64,000 nucleotides of DNA, taken from positions 80,426,533 to 80,490,532 of the forward strand of contig CM048845.1 in NCBI GenBank assembly GCA_026545225.1, written 5' to 3'. The notes under the pieces were generated by a model. It searched no databases, was not told the origin of the DNA, and saw nothing but the letters and a program-made list of their open reading frames with translations. A program made the translations under genes and the position numbers. Shown here piece by piece: positions 32,299-43,526 of the stretch. How positions within the stretch are numbered: position 1 is the stretch's first letter; every line of letters begins with the position of its first letter. Origin of the DNA: Cornus controversa (Eukaryota; Streptophyta; Magnoliopsida; Cornales; Cornaceae).

Positions 32299-32386
32299 GT
32301 TGAGGAGTTGGTTCAGCAAGATTCTCGCTTAGATCGGTACCCAAAGGTGGTGAAGGGTGAATCTAAAGTGGTGTGGGAATGGCAAG
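32299..32386 (+). pseudogene. Exon-like island 1, unknown gene
   Basis: Between a good acceptor (TTTTCTAG) and donor (CAAG/GTATGA) lies an open 88-nt segment reading VEELVQQDSRLDRYPKVV, KGESKVVWEWQ. The composition and clean borders look like a real internal exon that ends with one extra base. Family not recognised. Flanking DNA is intron-like. Confidence 0.4.
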
Positions 32387-33129
32387 GTATGAAAGGCGTA
32401 TAATGGTTTTTATTTATTGATTTAGTCAGGCATTCCTAACCAGTAAGTTCTCTTTCATTCTTGTGATATTTATCACAAGTTAAATAATTGGGTTTACTTT
32501 CCAGTATAATGAGCTGCTCCTTCATATGTATATCTAGAAAGACTTCTGTGTTTACTCCTTTTTTGGAATGATTTAGCGGTAAAAATCTTGCAGTCTGCAC
32601 TAAATTGACCCTGAGTCATGCATTTCAGTTGATTAAAAATCATTTAGGCCCTATTCCATTTTTTGCTGGTATATATTTTGTGTGTATATTTAGTTTTTGA
32701 AGCTTTTTATCTTGTTGTTGGCATTGGAGGATACAATTAATTCAATATTGCAAACCCCATTTTCGTCAAATTATCTTCCTATTTTTGTCTTTATTGAATT
32801 TTCTTTTATTTTTTTTTCTTTCGGTGGTTGTTGGGGTTGGGAGGAGATTCATTGGTGTGAAGATTTTTGTATTTGCTAAGGTGAAAGAGCTTCAGAACAT
32901 CAGGGATTTATTTTATTGTTATAAGAAGAGGAGATGCTTTTTTTGTGTATTAAAAAATTAAAGTCTAGTATGGCCTTTTAGTGTAGGCATTACTTTATGC
33001 ATGGAACCATCATCCCATGGGTATTTTCTTGCTTTTGGAATACAAATGATAGATCCATGATATGAAGCAAATTGTTGTCTGATTGTGCTTTAATACTAAT
33101 GATTTGAAGATCAAGTCAACGGTAACCAC
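32387..33129. other. Intron-like T-rich DNA
   Basis: T-rich and non-coding, with nothing recognised. The minus strand has no long frames. It may be intron of the gene represented by the exon islands at 32299 and 35637. Confidence 0.4.
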
Positions 33130-33134
33130 CACCA

Positions 33135-33330
33135 AGGGTTGTAGGCTTGTAGCCCTGTGGTACTTTCTCACCTTCCAAAGTAGAAGGACAGGGGTTCAAC
33201 TCCCCATAAGGGCAATATGGTTGTGTGAGTTTCTTGCCAGTTAGCCATGTCAGCCTATATTGTCTTTAGGTTATCATAGAAGTTGATTAGACTAGAAAAG
33301 TTTCAGACGCATTGGCATTAGAGCAATGGG
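33135..33330 (+). mobile_element. tRNA-derived SINE-like element
   Basis: A-box-like TGTAGCCCTGTGGT at 33148 and B-box-like GGGGTTCAACTCCCC at 33190 are spaced as in an RNA polymerase III promoter (about 42 bp apart), followed by a tRNA-unrelated body. The right end is uncertain, and no poly-A or poly-T tail or target duplication is clear. Confidence 0.55.
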
Positions 33331-33505
33331 TGGTGTTCTGAATTTTGTATGCAAACTGAACACATTAAAACTTAAGCTACGTATTCCTTTCAACTGGGAT
33401 TTTTTTTTCTCCTTTGGTAGGAGCTGTCTCTTTTATTGTCTGTTGAAGCTGTTGGATTCAGTGATGTAGATCCTCATGGTCTTCTACCACTAATGAATGG
33501 GGTTG

Positions 33506-34106
33506 TTTGCTAGCTAAGAAGCATGGACACGGATACGGGACATAGACACGATACGACACGGATACGTTGACACGCCAAACTCTAAAATTGTAGGACACAA
33601 ACACGACATGGACACGTCTAATATAAATATAAATTTGAATTTGAATTTATGTATTTATAGAACATTAATTAATTTATAATTTCTATACTAAAGTTACATA
33701 AGTTAGAAATTGAAGCTATTAGAATATAAAAAAGAATATATTATTTTATATATGATATTACTATCCTATCTTGTTATTATAGTTATATTTTTTTTCATTA
33801 CATACTTTGACATGTGTTTAATGTCAATTTTTTAAGGAAAAGTAGGTTGGACTAGTTGGTGTATGTGCATAATGTTGTTTCTAAGACTGTCATGTGTTTC
33901 TTTTATAAATACAGAGTGTGGGATGTGTGGTCAAGTGTCTGGAATGTGTTGGCCAAGTGTCTGTGAGATGTGTCGGCCAAGTGTCCGAAATAATAAAAAT
34001 GAATTTTAAATTATTGACACAACCATGAAGTGTCGGAGACGTGTCCAGGAGTGTCAGACACGGACACGACACTTCATAGAAGTGTTCGTGCTTCTTAGTT
34101 TGCTAG
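33506..34106. mobile_element. hAT-like MITE with 8-bp target duplication
   Basis: The element 33514-34098 (585 bp) starts CTAAGAAGCATGGACAC and ends TTCGTGCTTCTTAG, giving an inverted CTAAGAAGCA terminus. It is flanked by exact 8-bp copies of TTTGCTAG (33506-33513, 34099-34106), the target size of hAT transposons. The interior is non-coding, with GACACG words near the ends. Only a non-autonomous element fits this length. Confidence 0.9.
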
Positions 34107-34597
34107 TGTTTTCAATTTTTGAGGCCTTGGACAGGGTGATTTTTTTATTTTGCATTAAGTGTGTTGAGCGAAGGTCTTCTCAATGACGTTACTCACTTTC
34201 AAGTCTTAGTGTAAGAATAATTAGATGCTTTTATGATGTTCTGGGGCTATCTTAATGTTTGAGTTGATTGGTTGTGAGTGTTCGTCAAGTAGAAAAAGTC
34301 ATTAATCTCGGGCTTTTGTGTATATACTCCTTTACTTACCTGGTGGCCTCCATAATGCCTCTTTAAAGCTGGATTTGTGTTTGTGCGGAGAGTGTTAGAA
34401 AGGCTTTGCATACTAAGACTTTCCTTCTCTCTCCAACAAGGGCAAGTTTGTTCGTTTTAGAAGGTAGTTCCTTCTTTTATACTCCTATTTATTGTTCTTA
34501 TTTGGATCTTGCTCAGCATTAATGTAATAACTTAGAAAAATCCTCTTGAGTAGAGGGAAAAATACCACGGTTCCTATTTATAAGAACAATGGAAATA
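34107..34597. other. Non-coding, no feature seen
   Basis: Mixed T-rich sequence between two insertions. No frame, repeat or RNA gene recognised. Confidence 0.4.
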
Positions 34598-34873
34598 GTT
34601 AGTGTTGGAGAACATATTATTGGAGTGATTTATGGGATTGTTTTTAGGAATCTTCCATTAATGTATTTTCCATATTTATCACGTGTGTTCTTTTAGCTAT
34701 AAATAGAGGTGGTCATTGTAAACAAAACGAACAGAGAATACAATAAAAGTGATGCAACCCTTTGGGTTTTGTGTTCAGTGGATGTAGGCCGTAATGGCCA
34801 AACCACGTTATATTCTTCTGTTCTTCTTGTTTAATTTCTCTCTTCAATTTTATTTTATTTTATCAACAGTTAG
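34598..34873 (+). mobile_element. Solo LTR of a Ty1/copia-type element
   Basis: 34603-34868 (266 bp) begins TGTTGGAGAACA and ends TATCAACA, so it is bounded by TGTTG...CAACA. It is flanked by 5-bp copies of GTTAG (34598-34602, 34869-34873). Inside are a TATA-like CTATAAATAG at 34698 and GTAGGCCGTAATGGCCAAAC, wording common in plant copia LTRs. The lack of an internal region indicates loss by LTR-LTR recombination. Confidence 0.9.
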
Positions 34874-35636
34874 TATTTCACCAATTACTTTGGTGTTTAT
34901 CTTGTTATAAATACTATGTAATTCTTGTTATAAGAAAACTTATTTTGGTATACGCCTAGATAAAAGACATAGACCATGTAAACTATTTTCTTAGCAGTGT
35001 CACCGATGGAAATATTTAAAGATAGGAAGAAGGACCTTGATGTGGTATCTATTGACTTGAGAAAAAACATATTATGTCTTTCCCAGTAGTTATGGTATAA
35101 TCATTTTTGTAGTTTCAGATAGAATTGATGGGGTCGACGGGAAGTAGTGGCAATGTAAGGCTTCTTCGTTGTTGTCCTAGGACTAGTGCAGAACCATTTT
35201 GATTTCTTCTAATCTTTTTCTTCTGCTTCATTGTTGTCTTCTTCATCTTCTTGGGGTTGAGGAAGATTTGGACAACTACGAGCACCAAGTATGTGGTATG
35301 TTTCTCTTCAAGAACATTCTCCAAGCAAGTGGAAGACTAGCAAGGATTAAATCTGCCATTACACTGTAGATGATGGTTTAGCCGAATGACATAACACTAA
35401 TTTAACCAAATATGCATGCTCATTTAGTCTGCAAGAACATTCTCGAAACAAGATGGAGGACATGTGCAGCATAGAAATGCAATTACACTGAAGTAGGGGG
35501 CAGCTTTAGCAGAATTGCCTCAACACTAAAGTGGGCTAAAAGGATTAGTATCTTTTGCCTATAGCTATGAATTCTTCCTTTCTTTTCTTCTATCTATCTC
35601 TCATTTCATTTCTTTTCTTTTTTCTTCTTAAAATAG
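34874..35636. other. Intron-like DNA with a possible short exon
   Basis: At about 35121-35200 an open plus frame IELMGSTGSSGNVRLL is flanked upstream by a pyrimidine-poor TTTCAG acceptor. This is too weak to call. 35320-35540 contains two similar stretches beginning ACATTCTC and AACATTCTC (35306, 35427), each followed by AGCA...GGA wording. Confidence 0.35.
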
Positions 35637-35750
35637 TTGAAGGCTCGTTGAGCTCTTTGAGGAAGAGAAAGAAGGGTGAGGATAGCAAACTGAAAGCGAG
35701 TGAAGGCATGAACTTATCTTCTAATCAACAACATTGGGCATTGAAGGCTG
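35637..35750 (+). pseudogene. Exon-like island 2, unknown gene
   Basis: Acceptor AAAATAG, donor GGCTG/GTGAGC, 114 nt open in one frame: EGSLSSLRKRKKGEDSKLK, ASEGMNLSSNQQHWALKA. It is basic and low in hydrophobics, with a possible nuclear-targeting RKRKK. Its phase fits directly behind the island at 32299-32386 (one base plus two), so both may be exons of one gene. Family not recognised. Confidence 0.4.
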
Positions 35751-36287
35751 GTGAGCTGTTATACTGTTAATTTGTTGGACGGTCACGCTTTTATGTTGTA
35801 ATTTCATCTATTTTGGTATTCTCTTCATGCCTGTCCTCTTCTACTCTGGTTGTCAAGCAACGGAATTTTGACTCTTCGAATCTGTATTCAAGGGCGGGCA
35901 GTCTCAGCGAATCAATATTTCCATGCATTTGCGTCATTGCATCATTCCTGGATTTCGTTAGTCTGCATCTTTTTCTGGATTTTGTTAGTGTACATCTAGG
36001 CCTCATGCAAGTCCAAATAGCAGGGGAAGAAGAAGAGAGAGAGAGAGTGTGTGAGAGAGATAAAGGGAGAATTCACAACAAACAAAGAAAATTGATTTTT
36101 TTATTTCTAATATTATTGGAAGTGAAGTAAAAATGTAAGATATCAGTAGGCAAGTAGCAGTTTAAGCCATTTGCTTGTGAATCTATGTCCATGGTTGTCT
36201 TGTTGTTGCTAACTAACAACTTTTTCTTAATGCACCTTTGGCCAAGGCCAATTATACAAGTACACAATCAAATTGAATTTCATGTGT
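35751..36287. other. Non-coding up to duplication C
   Basis: Contains a GGATTTYGTTAGT near-repeat (35949 and 35978) and a GAGAGA tract at 36033-36060. A 105-codon plus frame (35813-36130) has no recognised domain. Confidence 0.4.
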
Positions 36288-36331
36288 TTTTGTTGAATTG
36301 AAATCTACTACAAATGGTGGGTCATCACTAG

Positions 36332-36550
36332 GGGTGGCAATTCATGTTATCGTGTCGTGTTCGTGTCAACACGATTATTATTCGTGTCAAGAAACCTCGA
36401 CACGAACACGACACGATTATTACACGGGTAACACGACACGAATATGACACGGTTATTTGACAAGTTTAGCTAAACATGTTATATTCGTGTCAGTTTTTAC
36501 ACGAATATGACACGTGTCATTTTCGTGTCCTATCCGTGTCATTTTTTTTA
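36332..36550. repeat. CACG-rich MITE-like repeat, copy C
   Basis: Same truncated element as 9693-9910, beginning CTAGGGGTGGCAATTCATG. Confidence 0.55.
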
Positions 36551-36878
36551 GATGGATTTAAAGAAATTTGTCAAGATTGGGAAGGAATATGCATTAAGAT
36601 TTGCGATTAAGGTTTGATATATTTTCACCATCTCTCTCTTTTGAACCCTAGAAGAAAGGTTCAAGTGTTTGGTTTACAAAACAAGGATAATTTTGTCTTT
36701 TCATGGTAATAGTCACATCTACAAAAATGCTAACAAAAGGTTAAAAAATTGTTTTATTATGAGGGTATAATAGTTTTCTAACAACTTTCGTTAAAGTAGT
36801 AGTACGACGACGTCTGATAGGGACGTCTATGCCATTTTTTGTAACACAAGGGAGGGCTTTCTATGAAATTGTATCTCA

Positions 36879-38132
36879 TATGCTGCTCCAATTGTATCTT
36901 TGTTGGGAAGTTTTTTAACAAGTTTCACTGAAATAGAGAAGGAAATGGTTTCTCTAGAGAGGGTTCTTCAGGTATGAATAGGAAACTAATTTTAACAACT
37001 TATTTTCCCTCTAGAAATTAACGCGTTGATTCCTTGGCTCTAGTATATGGACATCCCTGAAGAAGATCTCTATAGATGCCAACAATTAGAAGTAGGTTGG
37101 CCACTGCAAGGACATATCGAGTTTTAAAATGTAACTCTGAGATATATGCCATCTTTGCCTGCTGCATTGCACAATATTACTTTCGCCATTGAAGGAGGAA
37201 TGCAGGTAAGCATCTACTTTGCCTGGCATTGAGTACTTTAGAAATTTAAGTCATTGGCCATAAATCCATCATGAATGTAAAACCTTTCCAATTATTTAAA
37301 TTTTCAATGCTTTGATATTAGCATTCTTGAATTCAATCAAGTTGGGATAGTTGGAAGGACAGGTGCTGGAAAATCTAGTATATTGAATGCAATTTTCTGC
37401 CTCAGCCCAATATGTCAAGGACGTATTTTAGTGGATGGAATAAACATTGCTGATGTTTCTGCAAGAGATCTTCGCTCACATCTTGCTGTTGTTCCCCAGA
37501 GTCCATTCTTATTGAAGGATCCCTACGGTATTTGCTGGAACGTTCACTTGTACTTCCATAAATACTTGTTCATTCAGCATAGAGTATTAAGTAGTTTTTT
37601 TCGCTGATTTAATATGAACATTTACATTGTGAAGTTTTAATTGATGATATGAACTATCTTAATTAATTAGAGCATCTATTTCTGTACCATGCAAATTCCA
37701 GGGATAATCTAGATCCATTCTGGGTGAGTGATGATTTAAAAATTTGGAAGGCTCTAGATAATTTCCATGTGAAGGAGGAAGTAGAAGCATCAAGGGGGAC
37801 TTGATATTCATGTCAAAGTATCTGGAATGTCATTTTCTGTTGGGCAACGACAGCTTCTTTGCCTCACATGTGCACTTCTCAAGTCTTTGAAGGTAAAGAG
37901 TAAAATACACGTGCATGAACTACAAAGAGAGAGAAAGAATACTGAAAATATTTAAAATTTCCAGGTACTGTGTTTGGATGAATGCACAGCCAATGTAGAC
38001 ATGCAAACAACTTCAAAACTACAGGATGCCATAGCTAGTGAATGCAGAGGCATGACAGTGATGACAATCGCTCACTGCATTTCCACAATTTTGAACATGA
38101 ACAATATACTGATTCTTGATCCAGGGATCCTG
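36879..38132 (+). pseudogene. ABCC13-like ABC transporter pseudogene, copy C
   Basis: Same five exons as copy B (Walker A GRTGAGKSS near 37352; SFSVGQRQLL near 37835; VLCLDECTANVD near 37970). Shared with B: TAA after HIEF and the lost acceptor before the Walker A exon. Shared with A: an extra A near 37792 giving EASRGT-stop, DNFHVKEE in place of DKCHVKEE, and AHCIS in the H-loop region. Private: the LLC-ARALL junction keeps its ancestral length (TGC CTC ACA TGT GCA), differing only by CpG-type changes. A 1-nt loss lies before LKDPYG. Confidence 0.88.
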
Positions 38133-38569
38133 GTATGCTTGTCATTTTGTCATCTTTTACCTCTGTTATGTTGCCATTGAAAAAAGGAATCCATCTATTA
38201 ATCTTTAGGACATTGGAGATCGAGATATTGGGGATGTCATGAGGTAGACTGACAATGGTAGAGTTAGCAGGTGGGGTATATTAGGTCAATAGGACTTACT
38301 TGGAAAATTTTGTAGATCAAAACATCGAGTATGTATTTTTTGTCTAATTTTTAGTTTAGTTAGAAATTGTCAAATGTGAGTGAATTGTTAGATATCTCCT
38401 AAAGTTGAAGATGGACTTCATGCTACCTCAAAGGATAAATTGGTAATCTTCATCAACAAGGGTTAAAGGTAATCTCACATAATGACGCACTCTCACCAAA
38501 TTAGGTACATGCATTGCATATTCAGGGTTTCTAACATATTTTGATTCCAAACATGTTCTAAGAATGCTT

Positions 38570-38826
38570 GGTTTGAGAAATGGAAACTCCTAAATGAGGA
38601 ATATCCTAGAGATGATATTAAGAATAATGAGCCTAATCTTAATGATAGATAAATTCAATAGGAATGAGGTAGAGAACACATTGCAAAAAAATGGGATACA
38701 ATAAAGCGGTAGGACTGAACAAATCTATTTAATAAATCTTTAGAGGGAATTACAATGCCAGATGAGTGGAGAAAAGGTACTATAATACCAATTTACAAAA
38801 ATAAAGGAGATATAGAAAATTGTAAC
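38570..38826 (+). mobile_element. LINE reverse-transcriptase fragment, copy C
   Basis: As copy B, with the same deletion of about 56 bp and one extra A in the AAAAAAATGGG tract (38690). Confidence 0.85.
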
Positions 38827-39500
38827 TGTTGACCCTAAGGTCACAACCTAAGGATTTTGATGATTACAAACTATTGTAATGAGGATCTAATGTGTTACTT
38901 GAGTGTTCTTCAAGGTGTTTATAGGTTGAAGTTAATTGACTCAAGTAATTCAAAGATCAAAGGCCTTGGACTTCAAAGGAACAAGAAGACTCATAAAGCC
39001 ACATGATCACAAAGCTTAGACGACTAGAGATCAATAGCATATCTTGAAGTGGATCCAATCCTTATGATGATGCCTCAAAAGCTTATGATCTAGGAACTTA
39101 AATTTGCTAAAGATTCAAGTTCAAGACTTATGGTTCCAATGTCCAACATCATAGTTAAGGAACTCAAAGCAATTGAAGATTAGATATCAAGAGTTTGGTA
39201 GATTAGCATTGGGAATACATTCCACCTCTTGCACGTCATGCACAAAGGTCTCTAGACTCCTAGAAACAGACCTTGGATTTCATTGAACCACTCTACAAGG
39301 TCCAAGCTTCCAGAAGAACTTCATTCTCCCAGGTGTGAAATTCATGTCACCGAAAACTCAGGCCTACAACCCACTAAAACAACTATAACTTTTAGTGTGG
39401 TTGGAATTTTCAAGTGAGGCCAATTGCATTGGAAAGCTGACTTAAAGAGTTTTAGTTTAGACTGATATTTGGCGCAATTTGGATTTAAATTGAACAAGTT
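38827..39500 (+). mobile_element. LTR-like fragment in the LINE, copy C (truncated)
   Basis: As 12192 onward, but it stops at GAACAAGTT and joins GTGCTCCCC, the start of arm 2. Confidence 0.5.
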
Positions 39501-39548
39501 GTGCTCCCCTCTTGAACGTTGTTTATAAAATCTATCTTGTCAAACCCA

Positions 39549-39587
<39 letters not shown>

Positions 39588-39818
39588 TAGCCCAAACGAG
39601 AGCTAATATTACAAGTTGAGGCATGGAAAAAGAAATCTCCCAACAAAACAGAGCAGGGCCCAAAAAGAGAAGTGTGTACTTTCAAGAAGAATACAAAGTA
39701 AAGAGCTTCACATGAGGGATATATCATTCAAAACATACTATATTTTTATGAAGAATAGAGTTTCCAAATAAAAATTCTTATAAAATTTGTCCATGCTTAC
39801 TGGTAAGGATGATAACGG

Positions 39819-39852
<34 letters not shown>

Positions 39853-39878
39853 GAGATAGAGAAAGGGGGAGAGAGAAG

Positions 39879-39912
<34 letters not shown>

Positions 39913-41430
39913 CAAACAACGCTTATAGGCATCACTCAACAAGCATTGGAGGTGGAAACCCATATTGAAGATCAGAAAAGAACCCTATCCCATAGCTCCA
40001 CTTTAGTGGAAAGCACACCCTGAAAAATCCTAGAAGTTTGTATTTTATAACATGCATGGTACAAACTCACTACCTTAAAGAGTCACATTTACCAAAGTTA
40101 AATCCTAAAAGAAGTCTCAGCTCATCCCTAGGTTAACTTAGAAATTTATAATAAGTAAAACAACAAACTAAGAATTACACTAACCAACTTAATCAGCTCA
40201 GATAAAAAAAGAAATAGAAGAGTAAATGGAATCAAATGAGAGAATAAAATTCAGAGTAGAGGAATAGTGATCAATCGAAATTGTAACATTGATTATCAAA
40301 AGCATGCCAAGAATACCAATCTATCAAGAATTAAATCAAATTGACCGGCTTCAGCTCAAAGAAAATAGAAAGAAAAGATAAATTGAACGGTGAATAAATA
40401 AATAAATATAAAGATATTTATAAAGAGTTTGAATGGGAAATTAAGGACTGACTTAGATGCTTGGAGGGTGCGAACCAAATTGATTTGAAAATTAGAGGTT
40501 CGACGAGCGAATCTAGAGTGGAGAATATATTGAAAAGATTATTCTCTTTTTTATGGATAGTCTTTTTTCATATCAAAACCAAACATAAATGAAGATATCA
40601 ATCTTATTCAAGGCAAATGCAATTTAAGGGTACCACAATCGCACAACAATATATCATCATCCTACTATAGCATATTGCATGTTATAAACAATTAAAATAC
40701 TAAAACCTTTCAAATTTACAACAAGAAGCAAAACTAAAATATAAATTTTTTTTATGAGTAATCCTTTTTCATATCTAAACCGAAGATATTAAAGTTTCTT
40801 TAAGGAAAATGCAATTTAAGGGTGTAGTTTTCGGAGCCTATATATGTTTTCGACTATATATTGAGAAAATTCTCCAGTTGTGGTGTTTTCGGAGCCTATA
40901 TATGTTTACCTCTAAAATCAAGCTTGTCAGAAAGAGTTCAAGTGTTAAAACTTTCATACATTTCTTTCTTCCTCTTTTATATGTCGAGGTGGATATATAT
41001 TAGTTCTCTGTTAATGTCAACTCTAATCAATTCTTTCGTCTCTTGCATAGTTTTGCTGATTTTATTTTGAAGTTTCTCCAAAACTTTAAGGTTATCTGAA
41101 TTGTTCTCGAACAATTTCTCCTTCGCATTCATCAAGGCGAGGGCAGCTAGTTTGCTTGGAACTAAATTAGCCTCTCGGAGAATTGTTTGAGCGAAATAAT
41201 AGTCAAATTTCCTCAATATGTTCAGTATTGCGCTGCAATAAATAAATAAATTAAAAAAAAACATTAATTATGAGACATACCGGGGCATTATCTAATAATC
41301 ATGTTACTCGGTATTTTGTGTGCCGCTCAATATCTATAAGTAGAGAAGGCGACCAGAGTTGAAGGCTTGGAGCTGAAGTCCAGAGTGGTGAAATTGAAGA
41401 CATTGGATCAGTTAAAAAGTCCAGTAACAT
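39501..41430. repeat. Arm 2 in copy C, with C32 and (TA)n tracts
   Basis: Matches 13384-15260. It holds C32 at 39551-39582, (AT)n at 39822-39850 and 39881-39910, and the minus-strand LMKAKEKLFENN fragment. No arm 1 exists upstream of copy C. Confidence 0.75.
40977..41264 (-). pseudogene. LMKAKEKLFENN-family fragment, copy 4
   Basis: Best-kept copy: ILREANLVPSKLAALA, LMNAKEKLFENNSDNLK, VLEKLQNKISKTMQETKEL, IRVDINRELIYIHLDI. Charged and helical, possibly a coiled coil. The acceptor TTTATTGCAG/CGC lies at about 41236 on the minus strand, so the upstream ATG in the (AAAT)n region is not the start. Not recognised. Confidence 0.45.
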
Positions 41431-41479
41431 GATTCGAAAATTGGTTCGAACATAACAAAGAGAAGACTCTTTTCAATTT

Positions 41480-41850
41480 GATTATTATTTCGCTCAAATA
41501 ATTTTTCGAGAGGCTACTTTAGCTCCGGACAAACTAGCTGTCCTCGCCTTGATGAAGGTGAAGGGGAAATTGTTCGAGAACAATTCAGAAAACCTTGAAA
41601 TTTTGGAAAAACTTCAAAATAAAATTAGCAAAATTATGCAAGAGGCGAAGGAATTGGTTAGAGTTGACATTAATATAGAACCAGTATTTGTCCACCTCGA
41701 CATATAATATAAAAGAGGAAAAAGAAAGGTATAAAAATTTCAACACTTGAGCTGATAGACTTGATTTTAGAGGTAAACATGTATATAGGCTCCGAAAGCA
41801 CCACAACTGGAGAATTTTTGACAATTTTAGTTTTCTTAATGTCAGCAAGG
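41480..41850 (+). pseudogene. LMKAKEKLFENN-family fragment, copy 5
   Basis: Inverted partner of 40977-41264; readable pieces LALMKVKGKLFENNSENLE, ILEKLQNKISKIMQEAKEL and VRVDINIEPVFVHLDI are in one frame, then a stop. The frame here is nearly intact from about 41520 to 41700. Confidence 0.45.
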
Positions 41851-42600
41851 ACATGCATGACGCTACTGTAGGATAAGATATATAGTTGTGTGATGGTTCT
41901 ACACCTTTAAATTGCATTTGCCTTAAGAACTTTGATATCTTCGTTTGTGTTTGGTTTAGATATGAAAAAGGATTACTCATAAAAAAGATTTATATGTTAG
42001 TTTTGTTTGTTGCAAAAAGACATGCATTATGTTACAGTAGGATGATATATAGTTTTGTGATTGTGTTACTCTTAAATTGTATTTGTCTTGAAAAACGTTG
42101 ATATCTTCATTTATGTTTGGTTTTGATATAAAAAAGAACTATCATAAAAAAGAGAAGACTTTTTTCAATATATTCTCCTCTCTCTAGGGTTGCTCGTCAG
42201 ACCTCCAAATTCCCTGAATATGTTCAGTATTGCGCTGCAATAAATAAATAAATTAATTATGAGACATACCGGTGGCATTAGCTAATAATCATGTTACTCG
42301 GTATTTTGGATGCTTGCTAATTATAAGATACTATTCACAGGGCATTATCTAATCATTATGTCTTCTTTCAGCTGCTAAAGACTGAAAGTGTTCTTGTTTA
42401 GGTTTCCTTACTATATACAATTTGTCAGATTCTTCTTTTTGTGAAGTGACTAAAATTATCTTTCTTCTACCTTGGGTTCCCTTTTATTTAGTTTACATGC
42501 TATTAAGACTCTGAGACTTCTTAGGATGTTTCTCGTTTTAGTTACCTATATAAGTAACATTAGGGCATATTTCTTACTTTTGTTGTCTTATATTTTTCAG

Positions 42601-43526
42601 GTTTCTATAAAGAGGATTGCCTTAGATGTTGCATTGGCAGGGACTGCCTTCTTAATGCTTTCATTCTTTGCTACTTATGCAGGCTATGCAAGATTGTCAA
42701 AGTTGAACCAAGGTACCATTCAGTTTCACTAACATTAAAACATAATTTGAAGTGTATCAATTAGTTACATTAATAACTTTGATGCATTAGTGTTCTAATT
42801 CCATAATGCTTCACTTGCATACACAAAGAACACAATAATCTAGGCCCGGTTTCAATTTCATATAACAAGTCTAGCTTTGAATTTTAAATACGAAATACTT
42901 AAGAAGGCAACAGATTATCCAGGGAGGAGTTGATTCTGTATTCAAATGACACTCCCTAATGGAGAAAATGTTGCTGTTAAGAGATTGTTTTTCAGTACAA
43001 GGCAATGGGTAGATGAGTTCTTCAATGAAGTTAACTTGATCAGTGGAATTCAACACAAGAACCTTGTGAAGTTTTTAAGTTGCAGCATTGAAGGCCCAGA
43101 GAGTCTCCTGGTTTATAAGTATGTCCCCAACTTGATCAATTCCTTTTCGGTAACTTTCCCCCCTCCTTTATAGTGATTGTAACCAAAATTCTAAATTCAC
43201 ATCAAATTTTTGATTTCTTGACTTTAAAACTACTTAAACTAAATGATGAAACAAAATTTCAATCATCATAATAATTCCTTGTCTTTTATATATGCGAGTA
43301 CGAACAAGACTCTAAACTGGAACCAGAGGTTTGATATCATTGTAGGAACAACAGAAGGGCTTGCCTACCTTCATGGAGGTTCTCAATTAAGAATTATCCA
43401 GAGGGACATTAAAAGCAGCAATGTTGTTCTTGATGAGAATCTGGCTCCAAAGATTGCTGACTTTGGACTTGCACGATGTTTCACTGCTGACAATACACAT
43501 CTTAGCACTGGAATTACACGGACATT
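42601..43526 (+). pseudogene. CRK3-like receptor kinase pseudogene, copy C
   Basis: As 16271-17205. Transmembrane exon 42601-42712; N-lobe with [17 protein letters not shown] (canonical VAVK lysine context here), [19 protein letters not shown] and [11 protein letters not shown]; catalytic exon about 43299-43526 with [24 protein letters not shown] and GITRTL. Shared damage: Gly-rich loop loss, QRD for HRD, missing downstream exons. Private damage: a TGA before TLPNGEN and a 7-nt deletion turning PNKSLDQ into PNLINSF. Confidence 0.85.

Noticed and set aside
33135..33330. A tRNA gene
   Set aside because: Only the two promoter-like boxes fit; no cloverleaf with anticodon arm and acceptor stem can be drawn.
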